The notes: generated from the letters alone by a model not told the origin. Shown: positions 28,030 to 36,107, counted from the stretch's first letter. The stretch is DNA of 61,931 nucleotides from an uncultured Bacteroides sp. (GCA_946628545.1 CAMOWU010000006.1:1-61931); one strand, 5' to 3'. Translations and numbers: made by a program.

Positions 28030-28037
28030 CAAAAATA
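28030..28037 (-). promoter_or_regulatory. -7 promoter box TATTTTTG (minus strand)
   Basis: Fits TAnnTTTG, about 100 bp upstream of the TMEM43-like gene. Confidence 0.5.
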
Positions 28038-28108
28038 ACAAATTATCAAGAAACAAAAGGAATAAACATGAAAAAAACTGAAAAAAGTGTGAGTTAATCT
28101 GCTTTTTT

Positions 28109-28201
28109 GTAACTTTGGCATTGCCGAAGTTACTCCATCTCGGAAGAACAACAGAAAGACGAGCCTTTCTTTTGCTCTTCGCTCGATTTTTCGTAACTTT
28201 G
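28109..28201 (+). promoter_or_regulatory. Promoter region with inverted repeat and two TAACTTTG boxes
   Basis: TAACTTTG occurs at 28110-28117 and 28194-28201. The first is part of an 11-bp imperfect inverted repeat GTAACTTTGGC-att-GCCGAAGTTAC (28109-28133), a possible operator. The second lies 36 bp before the start at 28238. Confidence 0.5.
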
Positions 28202-28237
28202 TCGCATCCTGCACCCTCTACAAACACATAAATAAAC

Positions 28238-28990
28238 ATGAACAACAAAAAACTTACATTCAGTGTGGTGTTGCTCGCTGTGGGACTATACGCAGTCATT
28301 GCCACACATCACACGTGGGTCAGCCTGTTAGGACTGGCTGCTGCCATCGCCGGATTCTGGCTACTACGTCAAAACATCGTGGAACGAAGGAAAGCGAAAG
28401 AAGCGAACCAATATCAACGACTGGAGCCACAACAGGCTGACCAGGACAAGCCAACCGACGACCACAAAACGGCAGCGGATCCAACCGAAACTGCCAGTCA
28501 AGTGCAGAAGCAAGACACGGAACCTGCACAACATACCGAAACGGTGCCTGAAGCCAAAGCAGTGGATGACCCAGAAATGGAAACCATACGCAGCAACGCC
28601 ATGCTCACACTCATCAAATATGTCATGGAAGTGGATACGATGGTCAGAATGGGAACCACCCAAGACCCACAGAAAGTGTCGGTGGATAACGAGCACCTTA
28701 TCTTCTACAGAAAGGCGAAGGACGAAGCCACCATGCAAACCATCAGGATGATGCCTGAGATGATGGCCAACCTCGCCATGATACAGATGATGCGCCACGA
28801 GAACATACACGACGTGGTGGATGCGACTTACTTCACGGGCAAAGGCATCAAGACTGTCTGGACCGACAATCAGGGGGAAACAGCCGAAATGGTATTTCCA
28901 CATGTGTCGTTCGACAGGGTGTTCGAGGAAACCAACCACAAGCCAGACAGGAAGCGATTTCTGACCAAGCCTGACAACATCTTCGGATAA
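28238..28990 (+). CDS. Unknown membrane-anchored protein, 250 residues
   Basis: Two N-terminal membrane segments (LTFSVVLLAVGLYAVIATH and WVSLLGLAAAIAGFWLL, about 6-45) are followed by a charged, Gln/Lys/Thr-rich linker (about 50-115) and a helical C-terminal domain (about 115-250) with DPEMETIRSNAMLTLIKYVMEVDTM, the Met-rich IRMMPEMMANLAMIQMMR and a final short beta region. No family recognised. Monocistronic; the next gene is on the other strand. Confidence 0.65.
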   Translation: MNNKKLTFSVVLLAVGLYAVIATHHTWVSLLGLAAAIAGFWLLRQNIVERRKAKEANQYQRLEPQQADQDKPTDDHKTAADPTETASQVQKQDTEPAQHTETVPEAKAVDDPEMETIRSNAMLTLIKYVMEVDTMVRMGTTQDPQKVSVDNEHLIFYRKAKDEATMQTIRMMPEMMANLAMIQMMRHENIHDVVDATYFTGKGIKTVWTDNQGETAEMVFPHVSFDRVFEETNHKPDRKRFLTKPDNIFG

Positions 28991-29123
28991 AGTTTGTTTT
29001 CTCTCCCCAAAATTCAGAGTTTTTCTTTATCTTTTATTTGAAAAAAGTAAAGAAAATGAAATGTGTACGAAAACACATGTTAAAGAACATCTTTAAGAGA
29101 ATAGGTAGAAAGAGAATATGGTG

Positions 29124-29220
29124 TAACTTTGCAATATCCTAAAAACAATCTTTTTACCTTAAAAAATTAATACTTATTGAGAACAAAAAGAGGCATTCGT
29201 GAGAATCCCTCTTTTTATTT
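29124..29220 (+). ncRNA. Candidate small RNA (promoter box to terminator)
   Basis: A TAACTTTG box (29124-29131) is followed about 54 bp later by a terminator hairpin AAAAAGAGG / CCTCTTTTT (29185-29216) with a T-rich tail. No reading frame lies between. A transcript of about 80 nt would result. It may instead be the leader of nothing larger, because only tandem repeats and the end of an opposing gene follow. Identity unknown. Confidence 0.35.
29185..29220 (+). terminator. Rho-independent terminator-like hairpin
   Basis: 9-bp stem AAAAAGAGG / CCTCTTTTT with a 14-nt loop, then attttttt. It lies 195 bp after the unknown membrane protein gene; it may serve that gene or the candidate small RNA. 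Confidence 0.7.
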
Positions 29221-29241
29221 TTTTATAGCTATCTAAAGGCT

Positions 29242-29304
29242 CTAGAGAATCTAGAAAATATAGAAAATCTAGAAGATCTAGATTATCTAGAATATCTAGA
29301 ATAT
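29242..29304. repeat. 9-bp tandem array, CTAGAAAAT-type, 7 units
   Basis: Seven successive 9-bp units (ctagagaat, ctagaaaat, atagaaaat, ctagaagat, ctagattat, ctagaatat, ctagaatat), rich in CTAG. Non-coding. Confidence 0.85.
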
Positions 29305-29323
29305 CTAGCATTTTGGGCGAAGC

Positions 29324-29386
29324 CAATGGTCAATGGTCAATTGTCAATGGTCAATGGTCAATGGTCAATGGTCAATGGTCAATGGT
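29324..29386. repeat. 7-bp tandem array, CAATGGT x9
   Basis: Nine units of caatggt, one of them caattgt, ending six bp before the stop codon of the opposing LuxR-type gene. It is the cleanest microsatellite-like array in the window. Confidence 0.92.
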
Positions 29387-29392
29387 CAATGA

Positions 29393-30037
29393 TTAAATCT
29401 CTTCAATGTTCACCAGCCCGTGGGTGACGGCATAGATGGTGAGCGCCGAGACCGATTTCATCTGAAGTTTCTCAGTGATGTTCTTGCGGTGGGTGACCAC
29501 CGTTGCCAAACTGATGTTGAGGCGATCTGCAATTTCCTTATTGATCAAACCTTTCGCCACCAGTGCAAGCACCTCTGACTCGCGCGACGACAAAGGCTCG
29601 GTGGCGGCAGAAGGATGCGCATGGGGAGGAGCTGGATGACCACCACCCATCATCTTCTTGAAAGGCGGCATGTGGGTGGGGATATTCTTGAAATTCTTAT
29701 GCCCCATGGCAAACATCTTGAGCACGCTGTGGATCAGCATGTTCTCAGGCTGCTGGATATTGAGCGTGAGGAAATTGTCGAACAAAGGCGAGCCACCTTG
29801 CTGGTTGGTGAGCACGATGGTCTTGTGCTGGTTTGAGCGGAAGAAGTCGATGTTGTCGAGCAAGCTGTTGGACGCCACGAAGAAATGAAAAAAGTCGTCG
29901 GTGCCATCTTGCTCCATCTCTTCAAATGAAATGTAGGTACACACCTCGGCCATGGGTACGAGGTCGGTGAAAATCGACTTCAGACCCATGGCCTGCAAGG
30001 TGTTGCTGTCGATGATGGCTATTCTGGGAGAATGCAT
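29393..30037 (-). CDS. LuxR/NarL-type regulator with degenerate receiver domain
   Basis: 214 residues. Residues 1-120 have the fold pattern of a response-regulator receiver (IAIIDSNTLQAMGLKSIF), but the usual phospho-acceptor aspartate is replaced in FFVASNSLLDN, so phosphorylation control is unlikely. A His/Pro/Gly-rich linker (about 120-145) leads to a C-terminal LuxR helix-turn-helix: LSSRESEVLALVAKGLINKEIA and ISLATVVTHRKNITEKL. It starts 10 bp after the recA stop and is presumably cotranscribed with it. Targets unknown. Confidence 0.83.
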   Translation of the reverse strand: MHSPRIAIIDSNTLQAMGLKSIFTDLVPMAEVCTYISFEEMEQDGTDDFFHFFVASNSLLDNIDFFRSNQHKTIVLTNQQGGSPLFDNFLTLNIQQPENMLIHSVLKMFAMGHKNFKNIPTHMPPFKKMMGGGHPAPPHAHPSAATEPLSSRESEVLALVAKGLINKEIADRLNISLATVVTHRKNITEKLQMKSVSALTIYAVTHGLVNIEEI

Positions 30038-30047
30038 CTATTCGTGG

Positions 30048-31118
30048 TTAATCTTGTTCTATGTCTTCTGGAGTCTCATCAGCTGGTTCCTTGAAGTCCG
30101 CACCTGTGAGCTTGGCCATGATCTTGGCCTCAATCTCATCGGCCAACTCAGGGTTGTCCTCGAAGAACTGCTTGGTGGCATCTCGGCCCTGTGCCAGACG
30201 AGTGCCCTCGTAGCTGAACCAACTGCCGCTCTTCTTCACGATGTCGTTCGCCACTCCCAAATCGACTAACTCGCCGCTCTTGGATATACCACTGCCGAAC
30301 ATGATGTCGAACTCGGCCTTGCGGAATGGAGGGGCCACTTTGTTTTTCACTACCTTCACGCGCACTTGGTTGCCCTTGACCTCGTCGCCATCCTTGATGC
30401 TCGACACCCTGCGGATATCGAGACGGACGGAGGCATAGAACTTCAAGGCGTTGCCACCTGTGGTGGTCTCGGGATTACCGAACATCACACCTATCTTCTC
30501 GCGCAACTGGTTGATGAAGATACAGGTGGTGCGGGTCTTGTTGATGGCTGCAGTGAGCTTGCGAAGTGCCTGGCTCATGAGGCGAGCCTGCAAACCCACC
30601 TTGTTGTCGCCCATATCACCTTCAATCTCGCTCTTGGGAGTCAAGGCAGCCACGGAGTCGATGACGATGATGTCGATGGCCGAGGAGTTGATGAGTTGCT
30701 CTGCGATGTCGAGAGCCTGCTCACCGTTGTCGGGCTGTGCCATCCAGAGGTTGTTGACATCCACCCCCAGTTTCTCTGCATAGAAACGGTCGAAAGCATG
30801 TTCTGCGTCGATGAAAGCAGCAGTACCCCCCTGTTTCTGTGCCTCAGCGATAGCGTGAATAGCAAGGGTGGTCTTTCCTGAAGATTCCGGTCCGTAGATC
30901 TCAATGATACGTCCGCGGGGATAGCCACCCACACCAAGGGCCGCATTCAAACCTATTGAACCCGTGGAGATGACCTCCACATCATCCACATTGACATCAC
31001 CCAGCCTCATGATGGCTCCATGTCCGAAGTTCTTCTCGATCTTCTCCATCGCCATCTGCAAGGCCTTCATCTTGCCTTCAGCACTGCTGGCGGGAGCGTT
31101 GATTTCCTTTTTTGCCAT
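30048..31118 (-). CDS. recA: Recombinase RecA
   Basis: 356 residues, usual length. Walker [10 protein letters not shown] (76-84), the [20 protein letters not shown] segment and the L2 region ([30 protein letters not shown]) are all present. ATP-driven strand exchange in homologous recombination and coprotease activity on UmuD-like proteins, one of which is encoded at 51.1 kb. Middle gene of a three-gene minus-strand cluster: 47 bp behind the polyamine gene and 10 bp ahead of the LuxR-type regulator. Confidence 0.97.
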   Translation of the reverse strand: MAKKEINAPASSAEGKMKALQMAMEKIEKNFGHGAIMRLGDVNVDDVEVISTGSIGLNAALGVGGYPRGRIIEIYGPESSGKTTLAIHAIAEAQKQGGTAAFIDAEHAFDRFYAEKLGVDVNNLWMAQPDNGEQALDIAEQLINSSAIDIIVIDSVAALTPKSEIEGDMGDNKVGLQARLMSQALRKLTAAINKTRTTCIFINQLREKIGVMFGNPETTTGGNALKFYASVRLDIRRVSSIKDGDEVKGNQVRVKVVKNKVAPPFRKAEFDIMFGSGISKSGELVDLGVANDIVKKSGSWFSYEGTRLAQGRDATKQFFEDNPELADEIEAKIMAKLTGADFKEPADETPEDIEQD

Positions 31119-31165
31119 AATACTTTTTCCTTTTTAGATGTGAATATTTCTTTGGTATAGATTAC

Positions 31166-32359
31166 TTATAATTCGAGGTCGCCATCAAACACCTCATGCC
31201 AGGGCAGTCCCTGCTTGTTGAGCTGTTCCATGAATGGATCGGGATCAAACTCCTCCACATTCCATACGCCAGGACGACGCCACAAACCTTTAAGGAACAT
31301 CATAGCGCCAATCATGGCTGGCACACCTGTGGTGTAGCTCACGCCCTGCATACCAGTCTCTTGGTAGGCGGCTTGGTGTGAACAGTTGTTATAGACATAA
31401 TAGGTGCGCTCCTTACCGTCCTTCAGACCGCGGATACGACAACCGATGCTGGTCTCACCCTCGTAGTCCTTACCCAAGTCTTGCGGATTGGGCAGCACAG
31501 CCTTGAGGAACTGAAGAGGCACAATCTTCACGCCATTGTACTCCACTTCATCAATCCTTGCCATGCCGATGTCCTGGATGACGCGAAGATGGGTGAGATA
31601 CTCCTGGCCGAATGTCATCCAGAAACGGGCACGTTTGATGGTGGGGAAGTTCTTGGTCAACGACTCCAACTCCTCATGATACATGAGGTAGGACTCACGA
31701 GGACCGATATTGGGATAGGTCAATGGCTTGTGGATCTCCAAGGCACCCGTCTGCACCCACTCACCGTTCTCATAGTAACGCCCTTTCTGGGTGATCTCAC
31801 GGATATTGATCTCGGGGTTGAAGTTGGTGGCAAATGCCTTGTGGTGGTTGCCGGCATTGCAATCGACGATATCGAGGTACTGGATCTCGTCGAAATGGTG
31901 CTTGGCGGCGTAGGCGGTGTAGATGCCACTCACACCCGGGTCGAAGCCACAGCCAAGGATGGCGGTCAGACCTGCCTCCTCGAAGCGCTTCTTGTAGGCC
32001 CACTGCCAAGAGTACTCGAAGTGGGCTTCGTCGCGAGGCTCGTAGTTGGCGGTGTCGAGGTAGTTCACCCCACTCTTCAGACAGGCCTCCATGATGGTCA
32101 GGTCCTGATAAGGAAGCGCGAGGTTCATCACGATGTCGGGTTTGAACGAATCGAAGAGGGCCACCAACTCATCCACATTGTCGGCATCGACCTTAGCGGT
32201 CTTGATGTTGGGGTTGCCAATGGCGTCGCGCAACGCGTCGCATTTCGACTTGGTGCGACTGGCTATCATGATGTCTGTAAACACATCGCTGTTCTGTGCC
32301 ACCTTGTGGGCCGCAACTGTAGCGACACCTCCAGCACCGATAATTAACACTTTTCCCAT
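31166..32359 (-). CDS. Carboxynorspermidine synthase / saccharopine dehydrogenase family protein
   Basis: 397 residues. N-terminal Rossmann domain with VLIIGAGGVATVAAHK (NADP-binding glycine motif) and SRTKSKCDAL. Central and C-terminal catalytic segments include GCGFDPGVSGIYTAYAAKH and GPRESYLMYHEELESL. In Bacteroidales such proteins form carboxynorspermidine or carboxyspermidine from aspartate semialdehyde and a diamine, part of the alternative spermidine route. A true lysine-pathway saccharopine dehydrogenase is less likely. First gene of the cluster with recA. -7 boxes at 32439-32446 and 32565-32572. Confidence 0.83.
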   Translation of the reverse strand: MGKVLIIGAGGVATVAAHKVAQNSDVFTDIMIASRTKSKCDALRDAIGNPNIKTAKVDADNVDELVALFDSFKPDIVMNLALPYQDLTIMEACLKSGVNYLDTANYEPRDEAHFEYSWQWAYKKRFEEAGLTAILGCGFDPGVSGIYTAYAAKHHFDEIQYLDIVDCNAGNHHKAFATNFNPEINIREITQKGRYYENGEWVQTGALEIHKPLTYPNIGPRESYLMYHEELESLTKNFPTIKRARFWMTFGQEYLTHLRVIQDIGMARIDEVEYNGVKIVPLQFLKAVLPNPQDLGKDYEGETSIGCRIRGLKDGKERTYYVYNNCSHQAAYQETGMQGVSYTTGVPAMIGAMMFLKGLWRRPGVWNVEEFDPDPFMEQLNKQGLPWHEVFDGDLEL

Positions 32360-32438
32360 AGTTTTCCGTATTTGTTTTTATGATTAGTCTTTTTCTGACA
32401 GGCAAATGTTCTCAAAAGCACATATCGCCTTTAAAATA

Positions 32439-32446
32439 CAAATTTA
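32439..32446 (-). promoter_or_regulatory. -7 promoter box TAAATTTG (minus strand)
   Basis: Fits TAnnTTTG, 80 bp before the first gene of the recA cluster. A second match, TAACTTTG at 32565-32572, is about 205 bp upstream. Either could drive the operon. Nothing else is seen in 32360-32624. Confidence 0.5.
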
Positions 32447-32624
32447 TACCGAATTGACGAGATACACAAATTTTGAACTGTTTTTTTAGTTTTCCACTCA
32501 CTTTTCCACCTTCCAGCCGATGCTGGCCAACGATCAAGCACTATGGAATACCTGTTTTCGGGTGCAAAGTTAGGCTGCAGGTGTGCCAAAACACGGCACA
32601 GGAAAATCTTTTTTTCCTTTTTTG

Positions 32625-32658
32625 CAAAAAAAAGCGCACAGGATTTCTCCCATGCGCT
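32625..32658 (-). terminator. Rho-independent terminator of the vWA gene
   Basis: Minus-strand stem AGCGCA / TGCGCT followed by eight T, about 95 bp after the vWA stop at 32753. Confidence 0.7.
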
Positions 32659-32752
32659 CATGAAAATATAGTATTTCAGACTTTCTTTGACACAGTAGTC
32701 AGTTCCCAAGGAAATTGCTTTTTCACTTTATTCCTGACTGAAAACATGCCAT

Positions 32753-33421
32753 TTAGGACTCTTGTTCCTCCTCGTCGATGAAGAAATCAAGATCCTCGGC
32801 AAGCTCAGATGGAGCCTCGCATGCCATGTAGCTACTCACCTTGTTGAAGAAGGCGCTGGAGGAAAGCGAGAATCGACGGAACATACGGTCAGTGCCTTCA
32901 GCGGTAGTGGCGAACGACATCTTGTTGGCGATGCCGATACCATCGGCCACCTGATCCACGTCCTGGTTGGCACCAATGTAGTTGAAAGTCCATCCCTGCT
33001 GCCTCAACTCCTGGACGATGGACTTGATCTGCATTCTCGACCAACGGCGCGAGGAGTTCTCGTAGCCATCGGTGATAACAGTCACCAGCACCGCATCCTC
33101 ATGGCTGGCTTTCTGCTGCATCTCGCTGATCATGTCGCCCATAGCGTCGTAGAGGGCAGTGCAACCAGTGGTTCTGTAGTCTTCGGGAGTGATGTCCTTG
33201 ACCTGAGTGATGGGCGAGGCATTGTAGATGCGGTGGAGGTAGTTCTCGCCCGCATTGAAGGAAGCGAGCGTGAGGTACTGATGGAGTTCGGGATGGTCTT
33301 CCTGTCCCTTGCGTATGGTCTGGATGGTTTCGTTCACTCCGCTCAAAGCCTGCTGGTAGATGTCGTACATGGATCCTGATGCGTCGAGAACAATCAAATT
33401 GAAAATGCGTTTTGTTTCCAT
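32753..33421 (-). CDS. Von Willebrand factor A domain protein, cytoplasmic
   Basis: 222 residues, essentially one vWA domain. The metal-ion site is complete: DASGS (residues 13-17), a threonine in TTGCTALYDA and an aspartate in VITDGYEN. No signal peptide or membrane helix, so it acts in the cytoplasm. The short acidic tail (DLDFFIDEEEQES) is distinctive. TerY-like stand-alone vWA proteins work with partner enzymes; here the only neighbour is the 412-residue protein with a winged-helix end. It has its own -7 box 31 bp upstream. Confidence 0.85.
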   Translation of the reverse strand: METKRIFNLIVLDASGSMYDIYQQALSGVNETIQTIRKGQEDHPELHQYLTLASFNAGENYLHRIYNASPITQVKDITPEDYRTTGCTALYDAMGDMISEMQQKASHEDAVLVTVITDGYENSSRRWSRMQIKSIVQELRQQGWTFNYIGANQDVDQVADGIGIANKMSFATTAEGTDRMFRRFSLSSSAFFNKVSSYMACEAPSELAEDLDFFIDEEEQES

Positions 33422-33451
33422 AATCTTACTGTTTTAATTGGTTTGACGATG

Positions 33452-33459
33452 CAAAATTA
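33452..33459 (-). promoter_or_regulatory. -7 promoter box TAATTTTG (minus strand)
   Basis: Fits TAnnTTTG, 31 bp before the vWA gene, so this gene can be transcribed apart from the upstream winged-helix gene. Confidence 0.6.
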
Positions 33460-33572
33460 TATCGCCACCAAACAAAAAGCAAGAAAAAACAGAATGCAAG
33501 ACTTGCATTTCAAAAAACACAAGTCTTGCACGATCATTGTTAAGCCGAGACATCATCGCAGGAGTCCTGCCC

Positions 33573-34811
33573 CTACTCTTCCCACACCACGAGGTTCCTG
33601 TCGAGCGAAATGCCATAGCATCCACCACGCTCACCACGCACAATATAGTTCTGGGCCAAATGCTCGTCGAATTTCTCAACAAAGGCTTTGCGGATGCGTG
33701 CCACGTTCTCGTTGATGGCATTGCCAAGGGGATTGGTCACCTTGGTGATGGTCACTCGAAGACGTTCCTCATTGGCGTTGGGACGCAACTCACGGTAGAT
33801 GTTGAGCAACTCGGTGTAGTGGTCGGGCAAGGTTTTGAAGACGATACCCTCGGGATAGCGGAGGAAGAGGAAGAACAGCGCTTTGGGCAATGTTCCCATC
33901 TCTATCTCCATGTTGTTGTATTCGGGCAATAAAAGGCGGTTGTCGGAGGTGATGACGAGGCGTGAAAGGGGTTCTTGTTTGTCGATCAGTTCATGAATGG
34001 CCATCAGGGTGACACCACGAAGGCGGAGACGGGCAACCGATGCCTGAAGGTCGCTCAGAATCTCAGCAATATCCTGAGCCGACTCTTCGTAAGGTTCAGG
34101 TTCACGGCATTCGACTCCGTCTTCCAGCGCTTCTTTTGCTGGTTTTCTGAACTTGTCCAACCAACTGGAGGCTCTTTTGGGTCTTTTTTCCGAACGAGGT
34201 CGTCGTTCTTCTCGATCCATCTTATCGAGGCTAATGGATGCACAACTACCAAAATCCATCTCCAGCAGAGGGATATCAGCGGAAGCTGAAGAGGAAACAG
34301 AGACGTCATAGTCGTCGTCAGTGATTTCATTGGGATGTAATTGATATGAGATGATTTCCTCAAAAGCATGTGGATGCAGGTCATCGGCTATGGCCCCGAT
34401 GATGGGACGCATGAAGCCAATGCCCTGCCCTTCTAAATCGAGGGAAATAGCATCGAACACCCATACATCACCTTCCATTCGGCCATGATAGATGAAAGAA
34501 GGCTTGATCGGTTCTTTCGACGGATCCAACAGATAAGGAAGCAGGTGTTCAGCAACCAAATCCTTGCTTTCCACAACCTGAGTCTGCAAATAAGGGGCAT
34601 AATAACGAACCTTGCGCTCCACCTCGGCATCGGCAGAAAGCATGGACAGGTCAACGTATTCCAGGCCATAGAGGGCGAACTTTCGTTTGAGGAACTCATA
34701 ATTGGCACGGACAATCCTACTGGTGCAGTCGTCATCCGTTCCAAGATAAATCACTTGCCTCTCGTCGGGCTGGAAAGGCAACTGCTTACTGAAAGAGATG
34801 GTATATTTCAT
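33573..34811 (-). CDS. Unknown protein with OmpR/PhoB-like winged-helix C-terminus
   Basis: 412 residues, no signal peptide. Residues 1-150 form an unrecognised alpha/beta domain (QVIYLGTDDDCTSRIVRANYEFL; FIYHGRMEGDVWVFDAISL). A charged, disordered linker of about 190-250 follows (MDREERRPRSEKRPKRASSW). The last 100 residues resemble an OmpR/PhoB winged helix: LPKALFFLFLRYPEGI, then NAINENVARIRKAFVEKF as recognition-type helix, and a hairpin IVRGERGGCYGISL like the wing tvrGxGY. It could bind DNA or protein. Upstream partner of the vWA gene (151-bp gap). A TATATTTG box lies at 34846-34853. Confidence 0.6.
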   Translation of the reverse strand: MKYTISFSKQLPFQPDERQVIYLGTDDDCTSRIVRANYEFLKRKFALYGLEYVDLSMLSADAEVERKVRYYAPYLQTQVVESKDLVAEHLLPYLLDPSKEPIKPSFIYHGRMEGDVWVFDAISLDLEGQGIGFMRPIIGAIADDLHPHAFEEIISYQLHPNEITDDDYDVSVSSSASADIPLLEMDFGSCASISLDKMDREERRPRSEKRPKRASSWLDKFRKPAKEALEDGVECREPEPYEESAQDIAEILSDLQASVARLRLRGVTLMAIHELIDKQEPLSRLVITSDNRLLLPEYNNMEIEMGTLPKALFFLFLRYPEGIVFKTLPDHYTELLNIYRELRPNANEERLRVTITKVTNPLGNAINENVARIRKAFVEKFDEHLAQNYIVRGERGGCYGISLDRNLVVWEE

Positions 34812-34845
34812 ATTGATATATAAATAGGTGTTACAGTTTCGCCTA

Positions 34846-34853
34846 CAAATATA
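34846..34853 (-). promoter_or_regulatory. -7 promoter box TATATTTG (minus strand)
   Basis: Fits TAnnTTTG, 34 bp upstream of the winged-helix gene. Confidence 0.6.
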
Positions 34854-35046
34854 GCACTATTTTCCGACTTCCCAATCATCCAAGAACAAGAAATCGCATA
34901 GAATAAAACGAATGTCTCACAAGGTCGTCAATCTGACTCATCATTTCCATTGTCCTTTTTACTATTGTGAAAAGAAATCCCCATGAGCGTTGACCGCCCA
35001 TGGGGCACCTCAGGTTTGATGCTGTCAAACAAAACAAACGAGAAGT

Positions 35047-35454
35047 CTATATTACTGCCATTTTGGTCAGTTCCTGTCCGAACGCGTGCAAGGCTCGTTC
35101 TATTCTTTGTTTTTGTGGTGCGCGTGGCTTTGAGCGTCCATGCATGTAAGCCCACAACTGCTTCTGGTTGATACCGGACAGCATTTCAATGCCAGACAGC
35201 GAGATAATGCTGCCGAAGTGAAGAAGAAGGCTCTGGATATCGTAGCGCCATTCTATTTCGTACTCTCCCTTGATGATGTCTGGCCACTGGTCCTCGGGAA
35301 GTTCTTCCTTGATGATTGAGATGGCGCTTTCCACGTCCTTCTTGCATTCCTCAATGGTATTACCCGCGGCATAGATACCCTCACAGTTATCGGAGTAAGC
35401 CCCGAAACTGTCATTACTTGCGCAGATGTTGATGATTAGTTTTTTCATGTCCAT
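35047..35454 (-). CDS. hicB: HicB-type antitoxin with C-terminal HTH
   Basis: 135 residues. Residues 1-60 are a HicB partial RNase-H fold (YSDNCEGIYAAGNTIEECKKDVESAI). Residues about 78-125 are a helix-turn-helix: SLSGIEMLSGINQKQLWAYMHGRSKPR. HicB neutralises the HicA mRNA interferase and represses the operon. It follows a frameshifted hicA gene by about 80 bp. Intact, so it may persist as an orphan or near-orphan antitoxin. Confidence 0.85.
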   Translation of the reverse strand: MDMKKLIINICASNDSFGAYSDNCEGIYAAGNTIEECKKDVESAISIIKEELPEDQWPDIIKGEYEIEWRYDIQSLLLHFGSIISLSGIEMLSGINQKQLWAYMHGRSKPRAPQKQRIERALHAFGQELTKMAVI

Positions 35455-35533
35455 TTGTTTAGTATTTTAGTTGTTTGATTGAAAAGGGAGTGGGACTTTC
35501 GCCCCTTTCCCTACTTGATTCCGAGGTCTCTCG

Positions 35534-35692
35534 CTATCTTTTCCTCAGTGGCTCGGGAATCTCTTTCGCTCCATGGTAAGGAATCGGCTGTGTGAGTTTT
35601 CCGTTCTTCCGGTAGATGTAGTGTGAACCTCTCGCATGGTCGAACTCGTATCCGTTCCGCTCGATAATCCTGTGAAATTCTTTATACTTCAT
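35534..35692 (-). CDS. hicA: HicA-type toxin, C-terminus lost by frameshift
   Basis: 52 residues from the ATG before KYKEFH. The HicA fold is clear: IIERNGYEFDHARGSHYIYRKNG with catalytic H24, then PIPYHGAKEIPEPLRKR. Normal HicA continues for about eight more residues. Here those residues (IARDLGIK then stop) are encoded just downstream to 35511 but in another frame; removing two bases near AAAAGATAG would restore LRKIARDLGIK. The toxin is therefore truncated and possibly inactive. Second gene of a decayed island behind the initiator tRNA. Confidence 0.8.
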   Translation of the reverse strand: MKYKEFHRIIERNGYEFDHARGSHYIYRKNGKLTQPIPYHGAKEIPEPLRKR

Positions 35693-35719
35693 ACTCTCTG
35701 TTTGTTTTGTTTGACAATG

Positions 35720-35750
35720 CAAAGGTAGTAATTTTTCTATTATTTACAAA
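35720..35750 (-). promoter_or_regulatory. hicAB promoter, -33 TTTG and -7 TACCTTTG
   Basis: On the minus strand TTTG (35747-35750) and TACCTTTG (35720-35727) are separated by 19 bp, the best full match to the Bacteroidetes promoter in the window. It lies 28 bp before the hicA start. Confidence 0.75.
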
Positions 35751-35789
35751 ATTTTTCAGTTAAAAATAACAGAAATTTTTCTATTATTT
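35730..35789. promoter_or_regulatory. Putative HicB operator, two 16-bp direct repeats
   Basis: AATTTTTCTATTATTT occurs at 35730-35745 and 35774-35789. The first copy fills the spacer between the -33 and -7 boxes of hicAB, where a repressor would block transcription. HicB with its HTH is the natural candidate; this is inference. Confidence 0.55.
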
Positions 35790-36031
35790 TATAGTTCGCC
35801 ATCGAAATGCTTGGTTTCCTCGTGTACAGGTTCATCACCCTTGAGATACTTCCTCTCGTTCTTCTTCCCCTTCATGGGAGTCATATATTTCTTCCTCCGC
35901 AACGAAGAGGACACAGGGTCGTAGGCCTTGAAGTCGATGTAGCACTCGCTCTTGGTATGGAGCGTTGGAATTGTGTATGAGGGAGTTGGAATCGTGAAAT
36001 CTATGTCACGCGTGAGAGAAAAATTAGACAT
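35789..36031 (-). pseudogene. Tyrosine-type integrase remnant (N-terminal arm-binding part)
   Basis: 80 residues. The segment ECYIDFKAYDPVSSSLRRKKYM resembles the N-terminal arm-binding region of Bacteroidetes tyrosine integrases, in which xYIDFxAxDP...LRRKR is common. The core-binding and catalytic domains are absent; the frame ends after KHFDGEL. Its place 120 bp downstream of the tRNA-fMet 3' end, in the same direction, fits an integrative element that once used this tRNA. Could also be a small independent protein. Confidence 0.55.
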
Positions 36032-36107
36032 TTTTTTTACTCCTCGATGGGAAATCGAAGCGTAAAAAGGTCATTGTAAGTCCGATATTTGTCCGAGTTG
36101 GGTTACC

